Shown one piece after another: positions 33,169 to 45,458 of a DNA stretch of 64,000 nt (position 1 is the stretch's first letter; the number at the start of each line of letters is the position of its first letter). Both the position numbers and the translations under genes were made by a program. Source of the stretch: Rhynchospora pubera (lineage: Eukaryota; Streptophyta; Magnoliopsida; Poales; Cyperaceae); NCBI GenBank assembly GCA_028095005.1, contig CM051459.1, forward strand, positions 312,358,513-312,422,512, read 5' to 3'. A model generated the notes under the pieces. The model saw only the letters and a list, made by a program, of their open reading frames with translations, was not told where the DNA came from and made no database searches.

Positions 33169-36100
33169 TGTTGACCCTAAAAATTAAACCCTGAAAATCA
33201 AGTTCAAAATCCGAAACCTAAGGCCAAACAGCGAAGATCAAATTTCCAATTTGCCAAAAACTCAAAACCAAATACCAAACAAACTCCACAAATCCTCAAA
33301 ATTTACCCAAAAATTCCTTGAGAATTATGATAAATTATCATAATTTTTAAATTCCAAAAATACCCACACAAACTCCAAAATTTGCAAAGAAACCCAAAAA
33401 TTTCACAAAATTATCAAAATAAATATATGAGGAATTTACCAAAACCATAAAATTCCTTATATTTTTCTAAGTCTACCCATAAAATTTCATACAAAAATAC
33501 CCAAGGGAAGGCCTCTAAACAATTTATTTTGGTTTGGCCTTAAAGAAATAAAGAGGAAATTATGAAAATCAAACGGAAATCCCACAAAAATCAGAAACCC
33601 TGGCGCGTGCATACGATTGGAGAGGATCTAGAGAGGGCGCTGGGATTTTAAAATTACCATCTCCATAGAAAAGTCTAAATGAGTTTGGTTCATACACTTA
33701 AGCCTTTTGATTGGTTGGTTTCTCGCTGGTGCACGGTGAAACAAACACACCCATCTTCCTCTGTCTTATTAATCACACAGCAGGGCCCACCTGTCATATA
33801 TTTCTCCCTGGGTGAAAGTGAATCCATGATTTTCTTACCGCGTGAAGCCGGGTAAACTCGAGAAGAGACGTCGACGTGGCCATCCTCTCGGCCTCAAGCG
33901 CAAAACCACCAATGCTGCCCCTGGTTTCGCTAAACCGTAACCCTAGGCGCAGCTGATTGAAGCCCACTGGATCAAAATCAGAGGGAGGAACCAAGTCACG
34001 GCTCAAAAGCGTTGCCCTAGTCTCTTGGCTATATAAAGACCCAATTGAAGCAGAAAAAAGAGAGAGGAAGAGAGGGGTAAGGTGAGGCTAGGCTTAGACT
34101 ACCACTTGTATATTGAATTGAGCGGTTTTGAGCGAAATTGTAAAAGACATTTCAGCGAACAGTGAGAAATAGAGGGGAAAAGGTGAAATTGAGTGGTTCC
34201 AAATCTGTAATCCTCTGTGTTCAAATCCAATAAGTGAAATCAAAGTTGAAATTGTGCTGTTTTGCTTTTCTTCTCTTCTCCTCTCATCTCCTGACCTCTC
34301 CTCCCATGGTGTAGACTGAGGAGTCCTCAGATCTATGCTGAGGAGAGGTCGCTTAGCCTGAGGTTTCCTCTTGACTAGGCATAATAATAGCTTAAGCTGT
34401 GGTTTCTTCAGTTTTAGGCTGCAATTTCATGATTTGAGTTCAAATTGCTCAAGTTATGGAATTTTGTATAATGTATAAAATGCTTACTGTTATGCTGCCA
34501 AAATGATGTCAAAATTCACATCCATTACGTTTCATTCATTTTTTGGACTTAATGGGACAAAAGTGAAATAACAGAACAATTTAATCAGGTTTTGATATAA
34601 ACAATAATTAGCAAAAATATGTGATTGTTTACAGTTCCTGAATAAAATGCATGAACATGTTAACCGAATTGAGTTTTATTTCATTTCCTTGCTTAATCGC
34701 TTCTCAACATCATGACAGAAGTGCCAAATATGAACAGTCTGTGACGTCCAGAAACTATTGGTCTCAATAAACAAAAATAAAAATAATTAGTTAATACAAA
34801 AATGCACTTAGAAAGGTGTCCAAAATGACAACTGAACATGTATGAGCGATGCTGTTCTAATTTTAATTTCTGATTAATTGCTAAACTTGACGTCAGCGAG
34901 ACCATGGATTCCTTTACTGAAACATGATTGAACTCACCTTCAATTGTCGTTTATGTGAGTATACACAATAACGAGGATTGCTTGTATTATGTCAAATAAA
35001 GATGTAAAAGAGGAGATTAAATAGATCACCAAAATGGTATTCCCTGTACCAGGCCACACTTAGCACAAAGCATCAAACAAAGTTACAAAAGTAATATACT
35101 ACCTGGAAATTGACGTTAGCACAATTCTATGAAAGAAATGACAAATGATGAAATTAGTAAGGAGTGTGATCCCTAGAACCAGTTTAAGCTCAGTTTATTA
35201 ATCCCAATGTACAGTCAGTATCAATCGCATCTCAAACTCAAACCAAGTTCGAGGTGGCCCCACCAAATTGGGTCAACGCAAAACAAATCAAGCACAATCT
35301 CATACTCTCCCATCCGCCATGATGCTAACGGAGGTAGCTCCACCACTTGCGGTTGCGTCAATCGCCTGAAATCGAGATCAAAGAAATCACAGGGATTAAA
35401 TTGAAGAAAACCTTTTGCACAGCCGAAATAAATTTGCAATCTCCTACCTAAATTAAAGCGACGCGAGATGGATGGAGGCCACCTCTGAGTTCTCCTCAAC
35501 CTCACAAATTCAACGAGCTCAAGTTCACCGTCAATGGTGACGTAGATTGTCCGGAATGACTTTCAGAGGGATCTGATAGTAAATAAAATAAAAGAAGGGG
35601 CCTTTCTGCAAAATGTCTTTCTCTTTCAAAACCTCAGCGCCAAACTTTCTCTGCTCTTCTGTGGCCAAATTTAGTGAGACGGGTCACTGACAAGACAGTG
35701 ACTCATTACACCAAAATAATTTGATAAAAATAATTAAAACAAATAATTGCCACGTCAGCAAGCCCTCTCAGCGCCAAATCAAGTCCAGTCAGTGCCAATC
35801 AGCTGCCAACTCAGCCCCTGTGCACACGTGGACCAACCAGAATATGCCAAATCAGCAGAAACTTCAAAAATTAATTAAAAATAGTAGGAAACTCAGAAAA
35901 ATTCAAATAAAATATCCATAAAATTCTAAAAATACAAATAAACCACATTCACTTATATTTTGATATAAAAATCTGCCAAATTAGTAATCTTTTCTATTTT
36001 TTAAGTATTTTCAATATTAAATAAATTTTATAAAATTCTAAAATGATGTTAAATCAATGTTATAAAATTCCAAAATGATTTCAAAACATAATTAAACTTT

Positions 36101-36730
36101 TCTAATAAGTTTTCAAAGATAAATATTGAAGCTTTAAAGAAATACTTTAAATATCAAATATATTTTCAAAATAAACATGATTAAAAATATAAAAAGAAAT
36201 GTCAAAATTCTAGAATTAAAAATAAAAATAAAGGAAATTGTGAAAATAGTAAAAAGCCAAAGAGAAATTTAAGAAATTAAAAGTCAAAACATGAAACCCA
36301 AGTCCAAAACCGAAACCTCTCCATTCCAAGAACGAAAACTCTTCAACAGATCGAAATGTCCTCAATTGGGTCCCGTCAATTAGGTTTGGTACACCAATCG
36401 AGTCCGGTTTAAACCCAAAAGAAATAAATCCAAAATAAACATAAAACAAACGATTTCCCTAGCCTTTACATACAATTCTTTAAATTCCTTAATCAGAGGT
36501 TCTCGTGAGCGATCACGGGATAATTAACAGTAGGGGCTTGCGCCTACTGGAAAGAAAGGACCCACGAAATCAACAAACCTCTTTAAGAAGCGACTCATGT
36601 TTTGGTTCTCTTGTCGTAAGAGATACTCGAACGGAGATCGAACCTTAAGGGGGATGAATCCAAGACTATGTTCCCATTTCTCGAGGAAACCAATTCCATT
36701 CTTCGAGGGAATGACGAAAAAGCCGCGACA
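33169..36730 (+). mobile_element. Long solo LTR, probably Ty3/gypsy (about 3.56 kb)
   Basis: Begins TGTTGACCC and ends GCCGCGACA, with perfect 5-bp target duplications CATAG at 33164-33168 and 36731-36735. No internal coding region, primer site or second LTR is visible, so it appears to be one very large LTR left by recombination. A TATA box (CTATATAAAGACCC, about 34028) is followed by purine-rich leader sequence. The length and CAAAATTCC-rich U3 recall Del/Tekay chromoviruses; family is tentative. Confidence 0.75.
34028..34038 (+). promoter_or_regulatory. TATA box in the solo LTR
   Basis: GGCTATATAAAGACC inside the LTR gives its plus orientation and suggests it may still hold promoter activity. 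Confidence 0.55.
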
Positions 36731-36735
36731 CATAG

Positions 36736-37145
36736 TCGAAATCAATAACACAATTAGGTTGGCTTCATTGATTAGCACTATTATCAACTCTCGATGAGTG
36801 TATGATGACTTTGCATTTGGTGGATGACTACTTTCGCGCTAATAAATCCTCGCGGGTTCAATTGTATATTGGAGGTTTTATTATCTTTATTATAGTAATT
36901 CTTCTTCGTTTTTTTCCCTAATTTATAGGATATTATTGAAGATGAGCATCAATTTAAAGTGTGTTGGTTATGGATCTTTACAGTGTATATTGAAATTTTT
37001 TATATAAAAATTAAAATAATTAAATCTACACATTCAAGAATACAAACTTTAAATTTATGAAAATTGAAATGAGAACTGTAACTACAATGGCTGACCATGC
37101 GTTGGGAAAAATGCAGAAACTTACTAAGAAAAAATAGATCACACT
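36736..37145. other. Short spacer between two solo LTRs
   Basis: AT-rich with no recognised gene. Its last five bases (ACACT) are the target duplication of the next solo LTR. Confidence 0.6.
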
Positions 37146-38898
37146 TGTTAGGAAGTGTGTTAATTTTAAATTTTTGTGCTAATTACATTTAATTAAGCCA
37201 TTAAAACAACACACAAGAGAAAGGATCTAGCACTTAAGTTCAATCGACACCAAAGAGAAAAGGGGTGGAAAATTTGTACCTCCCGCGAAATCGTATTCGC
37301 GGGGCTCGATCCTACGGCATGGGAATCGATGGGGTGCTCTCCTTCGCCTCCTCCATGTTTGACCTCGAGTCCACTAAGGTATTAAGCAAGTTATTCTCGA
37401 ATCGTGCTAGCAATGAGAATAACAAGTCTAATCCCAAAGCTTTCCCCTTCTTGCAAATAATTCACCAATTGATTTGTGGAAGAGGAAGCTCAACACATGA
37501 GTAATAGAATGGGGAGAAAAGATAGGGAGGGAGGCGCCTATGAGGGAGAAGGGGAGTGGCGGGTAGGTCAAGGGAAGAGAGAGGGTTGGATTTTGCTTCT
37601 ATGCACCTCCTCTTAAATAGTGCACAAATCTTACCTACCACCTATCCTTTAATTACCACATTGCCACTCAACCCTAGTCCAATATGGTCGGCCTCTTTAT
37701 GGGCCTAGATGGACCACAAGCTCATCTCTATAGGTCCTCAATTCTATTAATTGAAGGCCCCATTCAATTGCTATTTAATTGGACATTTAATTTACCAATA
37801 AATAAAAGCCCAATAAAGCAAGTGTGTTGTTTATAAATAATTATTAACTTAATAATAATTATTTAGAGATTAGACTATGCATTAATTTATTTCAATATGA
37901 TCCATTTGACTTAATTAATTATAACGGTCCACAACGGTATATAATTAATTAATCAACTTATCATATTTTGCAATACTCATTATTGCAAATAAATAAATAA
38001 TGCACGTATGGTTAAACACCTTATTATGTGTGACCCTTTGAGGATTTATGCTATGTTGGACATGGAATTAAATCGCTATTTAATTCCAATAATCATAAGC
38101 GGTATCTAGCAACACGTTATGATTCCCAATTCGCATAAATAGTGTACTGCTACAATATTTCAATCCTGCATAAGAGAATAAATATGTTTCTTTGATTCTT
38201 ATGTCTCACGATATCATCGTATAATCCAAGATAGGAATGTGTCATTCTTGCAGATTATACGTTTCTTGATCTATAGTTGATCGCTTAGTTGCGCGCATAC
38301 GATCCAACTCCATCAAGGGGCCAAAACAGATATCGTCACTCACTAAGTGAATTAATGAGGGACATACGGTTTTCTTGATGATTAGATTTTCCCTGCACAA
38401 TTCAAGAGAACATAAATAAAGTCCGTATAGCAGCCCTTATCGGGAATCAGCGGTAGACAATATTTATTGAACCTATCCTCATGTGGAAAAGATTAACATC
38501 TCAAACTTAGAACCAAAATCATAACGAAATAAACAATGACACGTAACACAATCCATATGTTTATTTCATTGGGTCAAGTCCTGTACTATGTTCCATAACA
38601 TATACATATACAATTAAGTTGGTAACTCTTTACCTATGATTTGTAGAACTTAATCATCACTTAACTTGCATACTAATCTTATATGATAATTAATGTTCCT
38701 TGTTAATTATCAAGATTATAGACCGTTTAGATTTATTATTGTCATTCTAAAAAATGATCCACAGTGATCTACAATTCAGATCCTCAACCTGAATGATCTG
38801 TCAATAATAAACCTAGGAACAGATGATAAAATATCATCCAAAACATAAACTAATAATTAAGTCATTAAATTATTGACTTCTAGAACATAACTCTAACA
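37146..38898 (-). mobile_element. Solo LTR, 1.75 kb
   Basis: Starts TGTTAGGAAG and ends CTCTAACA, flanked by perfect target duplications ACACT at 37141-37145 and 38899-38903. No internal domain. The GC-richer block at 37260-37620 (a CTCCCGCGAAATCGTATTCG region) lies next to a minus-strand TTTAAGAGGAGG stretch. Orientation is a guess from these signals. Confidence 0.8.
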
Positions 38899-38903
38899 AC
38901 ACT

Positions 38904-39325
38904 ATGCTCCTTTGTACACTCTTACTACAAGCCTTGCATTTTATGTTTTTTTTTTAGTTTTATTTTTGCTAACCTATCTTTGTGTTTTGTATTTACTTGA
39001 AACAAGTAAGAGTATAGGCTTTCTTTTGGGTGAGAGTTGTTGTGTTTGTGTTAGATGGTTTATTGGGATGGAGAGTGTGCTTGTAACTTGTATTTAGATT
39101 TATTAATTTTTTTTAATGAAGTATAGATACTATGGGGTATGGGCCAATCATAATATTGAAGCTTCAAATAAAAAAAAATTAACATATCAAGATTGCAATT
39201 TAATTTGAAGAGCACTAAAGTTAGACGCAATAACAAGAGATGTTTTATAGCTTTTTTTATAGAATAATTAGGAGTAAATATAAAAAGAAATATATTTCGA
39301 TGAGAAAACATTTATATCAAGGATA
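38904..39325. other. AT-rich spacer
   Basis: No gene recognised between the solo LTR and the short Helitron. Confidence 0.5.
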
Positions 39326-39720
39326 TCCCTATTATAAAAGCATCAATTTAAAAAGTCTATCTAATTTTGAGTCCAAAGATCTAATCCTTGATTACAAACA
39401 ATATGGTATATTGATTATTACAATCTAATTAAATCAAGAGTGTAATTTGTGTCAGAATGAAAAGGGTAAGTTTTTCGCTTAGATTGGATGTTAGAATGAA
39501 AATAACACTAACACAAAAATTTTTATTGCATTGATATAATTGTTTTCTTTAGTCAATCTGAATTAATGCAAAGAAGACAAAATTAAAAAATAGAAAAAAA
39601 AGACAACTTTACAAATTATTTCATTAGAAGTTTTGCAAAATTATTACCATAAATTATGTTTTGATGATTCTTTACTTTATTAAAATTTGACCAACACATC
39701 AGGGTGGGCACATTTGCTAG
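39326..39720 (+). mobile_element. Short non-autonomous Helitron
   Basis: Starts A|TCCCTATTATAAAAGC and ends TTTGCTAG|T. The 3' end has GGGTGGGC before CTAG, with a weak hairpin to ACCAACAC. It shares the GGGC(A)C..TTGCTAGTATA end with the element ending at 3798, so the two are related. About 395 bp, no coding region. Confidence 0.6.
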
Positions 39721-39767
39721 TATAACTACAACTTTGAAATTTTCTTTTTTCAACTTGACTCCTAAAG

Positions 39768-39912
39768 AACGTGGAGTCCAGCACAGATGGTCAGTGGCTC
39801 CGCCGTTATTCTAGAAGTAACGGGTTCAATTCTCGCAGGACGCGGAAGAGGGATAAACTCTAATTTCAGAGTCGATTATGCCTCTATAAATAAATGGGCT
39901 TATTTAAAAAAA
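39768..39912 (+). mobile_element. tRNA-derived SINE with 16-bp target duplication
   Basis: About 145 bp with an A-box-like start (CAGTGGCTCCGCCG), a B box GGTTCAATTCT, and the tail CTCTATAAATAAATGGGCTT before poly-A. Perfect target duplications AACTTGACTCCTAAAG are at 39752-39767 and 39913-39928. A tail-only relative is at 6056-6097. Confidence 0.92.
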
Positions 39913-39928
39913 AACTTGACTCCTAAAG

Positions 39929-40739
39929 CTCACAAAAATTGACAGATTGCATAAAAAGGAAAACTAACTAAATAACTTTATAGTCGTACTTTATTATTTA
40001 TATTCTTGCTTAACAAATATTACATTTTCTATGAACAACTTATGTTTCTGTTCATTTACTCAACTAAACAAAGTATCATTGATATGTATATAAATTACAA
40101 ACATATTTAAGAAAATTATCCTTTTTATATTTATAGAAAGTTTTCATAAAATATATGTATTACGTTATTTTGCATTAAAAGTGTTTTACCATTATAAAAT
40201 AGATATTTATTTTACGTTAAAATTTATTGAATGTGCAATTTTATTTATAAAACTGTCTTATTTTGAAACTTACAAAATTTTCATAAATAAAAAATAAAAT
40301 CTAAGAAACATTTCTAGTTAAACAAAGATTCTTAATTTTATTAGATTTTTTACTGTCAAAAATTAAGGAACTGAAGAAGTTATTTGAAAGTACCTCTATC
40401 AAAACAGATACAAAATAGAAATGGTAGAAACTGGATTTTTTTTTTAATAAGAAGTTGATATGTTATTTTGATTTATATCTTAGCTAATTGTCGGTGTGCA
40501 AATTTATATTTGTCATACTCGCGCCATGGAAATTTTAGATCAAAACAATAATAGATTTTTCTATCTTATTAGATATACTTTGTGTTGTTTGTAATCATTT
40601 ACCATCTTATTGCGTTGATTATTTACTTCAATTAATGAATATTTTTTCAAAACGTAAATGATTTTGATTAGTTTAGCATCTATATCTGTTGAACTTCTCC
40701 ACTGTATTGAATATAAGACCAATTCTACTGGAAAATTAA
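39929..40739. other. AT-rich intergenic DNA
   Basis: No supported gene or element boundary. Confidence 0.5.
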
Positions 40740-41520
40740 TATTGGTTCGTATAAAAAAATTCTGAAATAATTTGCAAAACTGGAGATATTTTGGAATTAT
40801 TGTCACAACACAAATATTTAGCAAGTCAACCTCTTAAATTGCTAAATAATGTCGTATTATCTAACCATCCGATCAGAATCAGATTGAATGGAAATTCCAA
40901 GAAAAAGAAAAGTGATCCTTCTGCATACAGATGAGACCACATCCATGGTCTTATGGATATAAGGATATTTAACACTACAACAGATCAAAAGTATATATAT
41001 AAAAAAAAAAAAGAAATCACAGCGTCAAAATAAGCTGCTCCATCTTCGAATGAATAGCTGATATTCCTTGTATTTATCTATTATGATGAACCTTTTCCGT
41101 GTGCAATGATTGAGCGAAAATTTCCATACTGTGGCATTAAATAAAATGATTAAATTTTTCTATTAATAAAACTAAAGATTACTAAAAATTCTATTAAGTT
41201 ATTATTGTTGAATAGGGTTCTTTTTTTTTCTGCTTTCATATCGCTCCTACCATTAAACAGAGCGGGTCAAAGTAAATTACTATACAACAGGTACAATTTA
41301 TTGTTTATCTGCAAATTATTGCCACAGACGCTCTATCCTCACTGAATTTCCCTCTCCAGTACTGATAGATTGATAATATGGGTTTACTTACTTATAATTC
41401 TAGCATATCTAGGGAGTTCTTAAAAATTTCTCCCTGAATATGAATTAAGAAAGGGGCACAAATTTGAAATTTGTTTTTATCCTTAGTGCCACTGAAACGG
41501 GGTCCATCCATATAACAACT
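40740..41520. repeat. Duplicated host segment, copy C
   Basis: Parallel to 29955-30745 (same landmark strings in the same order), with an extra ~75 bp near 40817-40895 that is absent from the other copy. Confidence 0.72.
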
Positions 41521-42413
41521 AAAGCCTAATTTAACTCTCACTGTCTCACATACTCCAATCACCACAAATGGAGAAATTAGATAAGGCTCTTATCATAAGA
41601 TATGGCAAAAGGGAAATAAAAAACCAAAAAAAATCTTTCCCGCAGAATGGGCATTGTGTTGCCACGTTTCCACTTGTATTATTGACTGAAATTTCATGTA
41701 TACCCTACATTTGGTCATACCCAATCATATGACAGTTAAAAAGGTTAAAATTACCCAGTTCAGTACTTGCTTTGGAATCACTGTGGTAATTACAGAGTAA
41801 AATATTGTTACAAGTCAGAAGGCATTCTTGGGAATTCCCAGTAAAATATAGTTTTAATTTACTTAGCGGATATTCCGAAGTCAATTCATATTTTACTATA
41901 CCGCTGTAACTTATAATATTACCACCTGTACTTTACTAAGCAGCAATTAATATAATATGCGAGTAAATATATGTAGCATTATTTAGAGTAACATATGCAT
42001 TTTTGAATCAAATAACATTGACCAAAAAAATGACAGAGTATTAATAGCTAAATGGTTAAAGAACAAAAACAAACTAAACTAAAGTACAATTTGAGAATTT
42101 GTTACATTCATTCACTTTATCCGTACGACCACATTTCCATAATTAATTATTTCAAATACTAATTCAAAAGCACATTATGTGCTCTATCTTCTACGTTCAC
42201 ACTAGGGAACTCTTGTTAAACAACTCAAAATATCACCAGCCCAAAATTTTCGGGCCCACTTGTCATACTCAAACAAAATTCACAGTCAACCCCGTATCTT
42301 CCTAACAAAAATCCTGCTAGATATTCCATCCAATTAAAGAACGGAATTAAAATAGTAAAAACCCAAAAGGAGAAGGAAAAAAATCTCAAAATCACCATAT
42401 CCACCGTGCGTGA
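41521..42413. other. 3' flank of the EAR-motif gene
   Basis: AT-rich. The last part must include the gene's 3' untranslated region. Nothing else recognised. Confidence 0.5.
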
Positions 42414-43680
42414 CTATCGTAGGACACGTGGCCGCTTTTGGGTGGATGATATCCGTCTCTCCCGTTGTATCTCCAGCCGCCGCTTCCTGGCTTCTGCTGA
42501 CCTGGCGGCTTGGTCCACTCTGTCATAGTGACACGTCAGCGGCACCTCCGTTACGTACATAGCCACGTCATCAGCTGGTTCCTCGTTCAGATCCAACTCC
42601 AATTTCCTCCGCTCAATCGTCGGAGGAAATAATGGAGGTGGCTGTGGGGCCCACTGTGGTGGCTTTACGAGAATGACGCTTCCGTTAGTCGACTGAGTGG
42701 GGCCCACAGGTCTGAGCTGGTTTATCGCTCGCACCTCTGCTTGCGCCAATAACTGCTCAAAAGGCGCTTTAGTTAGTAATTATCCAAAAATTGAGGGGGT
42801 TATTAGGAAGATTATATAATTATTTTATTAAGAATTATTTTTATTTCTTTTTTTGGGAATTCTGTAAGACTGTTTAAGTACAACAAAGTACTTTACCTTG
42901 GAATTCTGGTTTCTTAGGTAAAACTTCATTGCACAAAGCCTCTGAAATTTCTCTTGCAACTCCACAAGTTCCTGAAAATTTGTAAAAGAAAACAAAAGAT
43001 TGCTCTCCAATCAGAAAAGAGAAACAGAAAGAATGAAGAAGAAGACGACGAAAGGAAATCACACGTGGCAACCAACGAAAAGCCGCAAACAGATAAAATT
43101 AAACCCCTTATCACATTAAAATAACTCGCTAAAATCATAAAAAAAATGCGCAAAAATAAAATTAAAAGAAAATCAAGGACTAACCCGACTGAGATCCGCT
43201 TTCTCTTTGCTCAAAGCTGCAATCTGCTCTTTCTTCTCTTTCAACCTCTGAAAAAAAAACGAAATAAAATAAGTACCTCCATTAACAACCTCCCAATTCA
43301 AATCGAAACGTTGGAATCAAAACCCACAAACTTACATCTTTCTGACAGTTCGACTTCTTGACTTGTCTGACAGGTGGGGTCACGATCTGCTCTTCACTGC
43401 CACTAGTCGGGAAACAGAGAGGCGTGGCAGGGCTCGCCGTTTCTTCTCCTCCTTTCCTCTTCTCTTCGTCGGAGGAGGTCGGACCGGCCGGTTCGTCCCG
43501 GTCCGGTTGGGGCTTGAACTTGTACGACGGTTGAGTTCGACGCCGTGTGGTCCCCCATCGGATTTCTTCGAATGGCACTTGAGGAGACGAGTCGAGGAAG
43601 ATACTGGACACCTCCAGTAGGATCGAAGCGACCTCGCGTTCCTTATCCGTGAAGAGATCTAGAGGCGGATGTGGCGCCAT
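42414..43680 (-). CDS. Coiled-coil protein with EAR repressor motif (273 aa, four exons)
   Basis: Exons on the minus strand are 43680-43336, 43247-43185, 42971-42897 and 42752-42414. All joins are phase 0 with GT-AG introns (first donor GATGTAAGT; acceptors TTTCAG, TTTCAG, AGCAG). The protein starts MAPHPPLDLFTDKEREVASI, a helical region, then a charged Ser/Pro linker. Exons 2-3 encode a leucine-rich coiled coil (RLKEKKEQIAALSKEKADL, then ELVELQEKFQRL). Exon 4 has the EAR motif LELDLNEEP and a basic C-terminus (ARKRRLEIQRERR). DLNxxP motifs recruit TOPLESS-type corepressors, so a nuclear repressor or adaptor role is likely. No DNA-binding domain is clear. The plus-strand GA run just upstream is a CT-rich leader on the coding strand. 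Exon 4 could start three bases earlier (AG-CAG choice). Confidence 0.87.
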
Positions 43681-43687
43681 GTCAAAG

Positions 43688-43714
43688 AGAAGAGAGAGAG
43701 AGAGAGAGAGAGAG
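43688..43714. repeat. (GA)n microsatellite in the 5' leader
   Basis: A run of about 13 GA units just upstream of the start codon at 43680. It reads (CT)n on the coding strand, a common feature of plant 5' untranslated regions. Confidence 0.85.
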
Positions 43715-43939
43715 ACGATGTTTTGTGTTGTACTGTGTTGTGTTGTGTTGTGTAAAGAGAAAGGAAAAGGAAGGAGACGTGATGGGGTAATAAGGGGAGG
43801 AAACACGAAGGGGGCACTGAGGAGACGCCACGTGGCAGAGGATGGAGATTGGTCTGGTGGCTTTCTTACTTTCCTTCTTCCTCCCGCACACGTCCCTACT
43901 TCCGTGGTGCTTTTATTTCTTTTTACACAGTAGGGTTTC

Positions 43940-44867
43940 TGTTTGTTAATTGTTTTTTTTTAATTTATTGAATATTGTTTTCTTTTCATTTCCCTATTTG
44001 GGCGGCTTTTCCTTATCCAGGAAAATCTCTGTAGATTCCGTAGAAATTTGCTATTTGGGTTGGGATAGTTTTCTCTGACGTAGTTATTGATCCTAAATGT
44101 TTCTTGGATTGATTTAGTAATGTATATTACTTTATTTCTTCCTTTCTCTATTTTATTATTGTTTTTTCTGGAATTTGAAAATGCTTTATTAATATTTTTA
44201 GGAATTTTAAAAATGCACTGTGAAATTCTTTTAATGCACTGTCTGGCCCCTACACATTTAAATCAGAATGTTTCTAACATAAAACTGAACGACCAGTTCA
44301 GGTTTAGCCGTTTAGGCCCTGACCGGACCAAATATGAGTGAGAATGGAAAATAAGTCTCGCTAGGATATAATTTCCCGTCTCTATTGTCGGTTTCGATCA
44401 GAGGATTTGAAAAAAAAAAGTGAGTTCCATTTCGAGGGGAGCCTGTTGAGGGGCAAAGGGGGCATGCCCCCCCTTTAAAAATGTGTGAAGAGTTTTTCAA
44501 TTATATACTAAATTTTGTTAATATATAACATATTGCGCTTCTAACAAAATAATTCAAATACAATAAATATAGCTAAATACAATCTAATTAAGTTTATTGT
44601 TTGTTCAAACTAGTGTAATTATAATTTTATCTTTTAGAGCAAATTTAGAAGATAAAAAATTACCAATAAAACATTGCTCAAATATGAAAATTTTTACTTA
44701 CTATTTTTTGGAGAAAAAAATAAAATTCATCTTTAAAAAAATTACTACTGTTATAAAATAATGTAATATTACTTTTTGTTGTCAATTTTTTTAAAATTTT
44801 TAAACATTGAAACTTTAGTATGCCCAAGTCAAAATTCTGACCCCCAAGGCGAAATTATGGCTCCGCC
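43940..44867. other. Upstream region with a possible old hAT shell
   Basis: The GGGGCAAAGGGGGCATGCCCCCC stretch near 44448 and ATTATGGCTCCGCC...CCCCTA at 44855-45470 look like the two ends of an older hAT, into which the element at 44868 inserted. No matching target duplication was found, so this is tentative. Confidence 0.35.
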
Positions 44868-45458
44868 TAGTGTTTTCTAATCGTGCGTGTCGTGTCGTGT
44901 CGTGTCAAATACGATCGTGTTAGAGTCTCGTGTCGTGTCGTGTTGATACGAACTACTTTTTTAATCGTGTCGTGTCGTGTTGACACGTCGTGTTAGTCGT
45001 GTCATATTATTTTATTATTTTTAAATTAAAAAATTATTAAAAAAATAAAAATAAGAAAAAAAAATTGCTAAACATAATAATTTATTATTTGATTAAGTTT
45101 AAAATTTTTATTAATATTTTTTATAAAATATAATAATTAGATTACAACACTATTATGATTTAAATGATGATAAATAATATGATATAGTATCATAAATTGA
45201 AATTAAATTATTAAGTTTGCTTAAATAATCAACATTAATAATTAAATTTGTGTTGAGGTGTCGTGTTAATTCGTGTTCGTGTCGTGTTGCGTGTCGAATT
45301 ATGTCGTGTTGAATCGTGTCAAAATTTCTAATGTCCCAACACGACATGATAACACGATCGTGTCGTGCTAATTTTGTTTTCATGTCGTGTCGTTTCGTGT
45401 CAACACGCACATCGTGTCGTGCTAACACGATCGTGTCGTGTCATTTTGGAGAACACTA
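44868..45458. mobile_element. Non-autonomous hAT element with CGTGT arrays
   Basis: Ends TAGTGTTTTCTAA and (complement) TAGTGTTCTCCAAAA, flanked by GCTCCGCC (44860-44867) and GCTCGGCC (45459-45466), an 8-bp duplication with one mismatch. Both subterminal regions are dense arrays of CGTGT(C) in opposite orientations (44881-45001 and 45255-45442). The AT-rich centre has no coding region. Confidence 0.85.

Noticed and set aside
32670..33194. 174-codon hydrophobic open frame
   Set aside because: AT-driven composition, no domain, and it crosses into the solo LTR that starts at 33169.
35207..36797. Several 65-94-codon open frames
   Set aside because: All lie inside the solo LTR 33169-36730 and have no recognisable domains.
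39768..39912. Possible tRNA gene from the A- and B-box-like motifs
   Set aside because: It cannot fold as a tRNA cloverleaf by eye, and it has a poly-A tail and target duplications, so it is a SINE.
43282..43335. Extension of the first exon of the EAR-motif gene past the donor site
   Set aside because: The GTAAGT donor at 43335 and the in-phase downstream exon with coiled-coil continuity fit splicing better.
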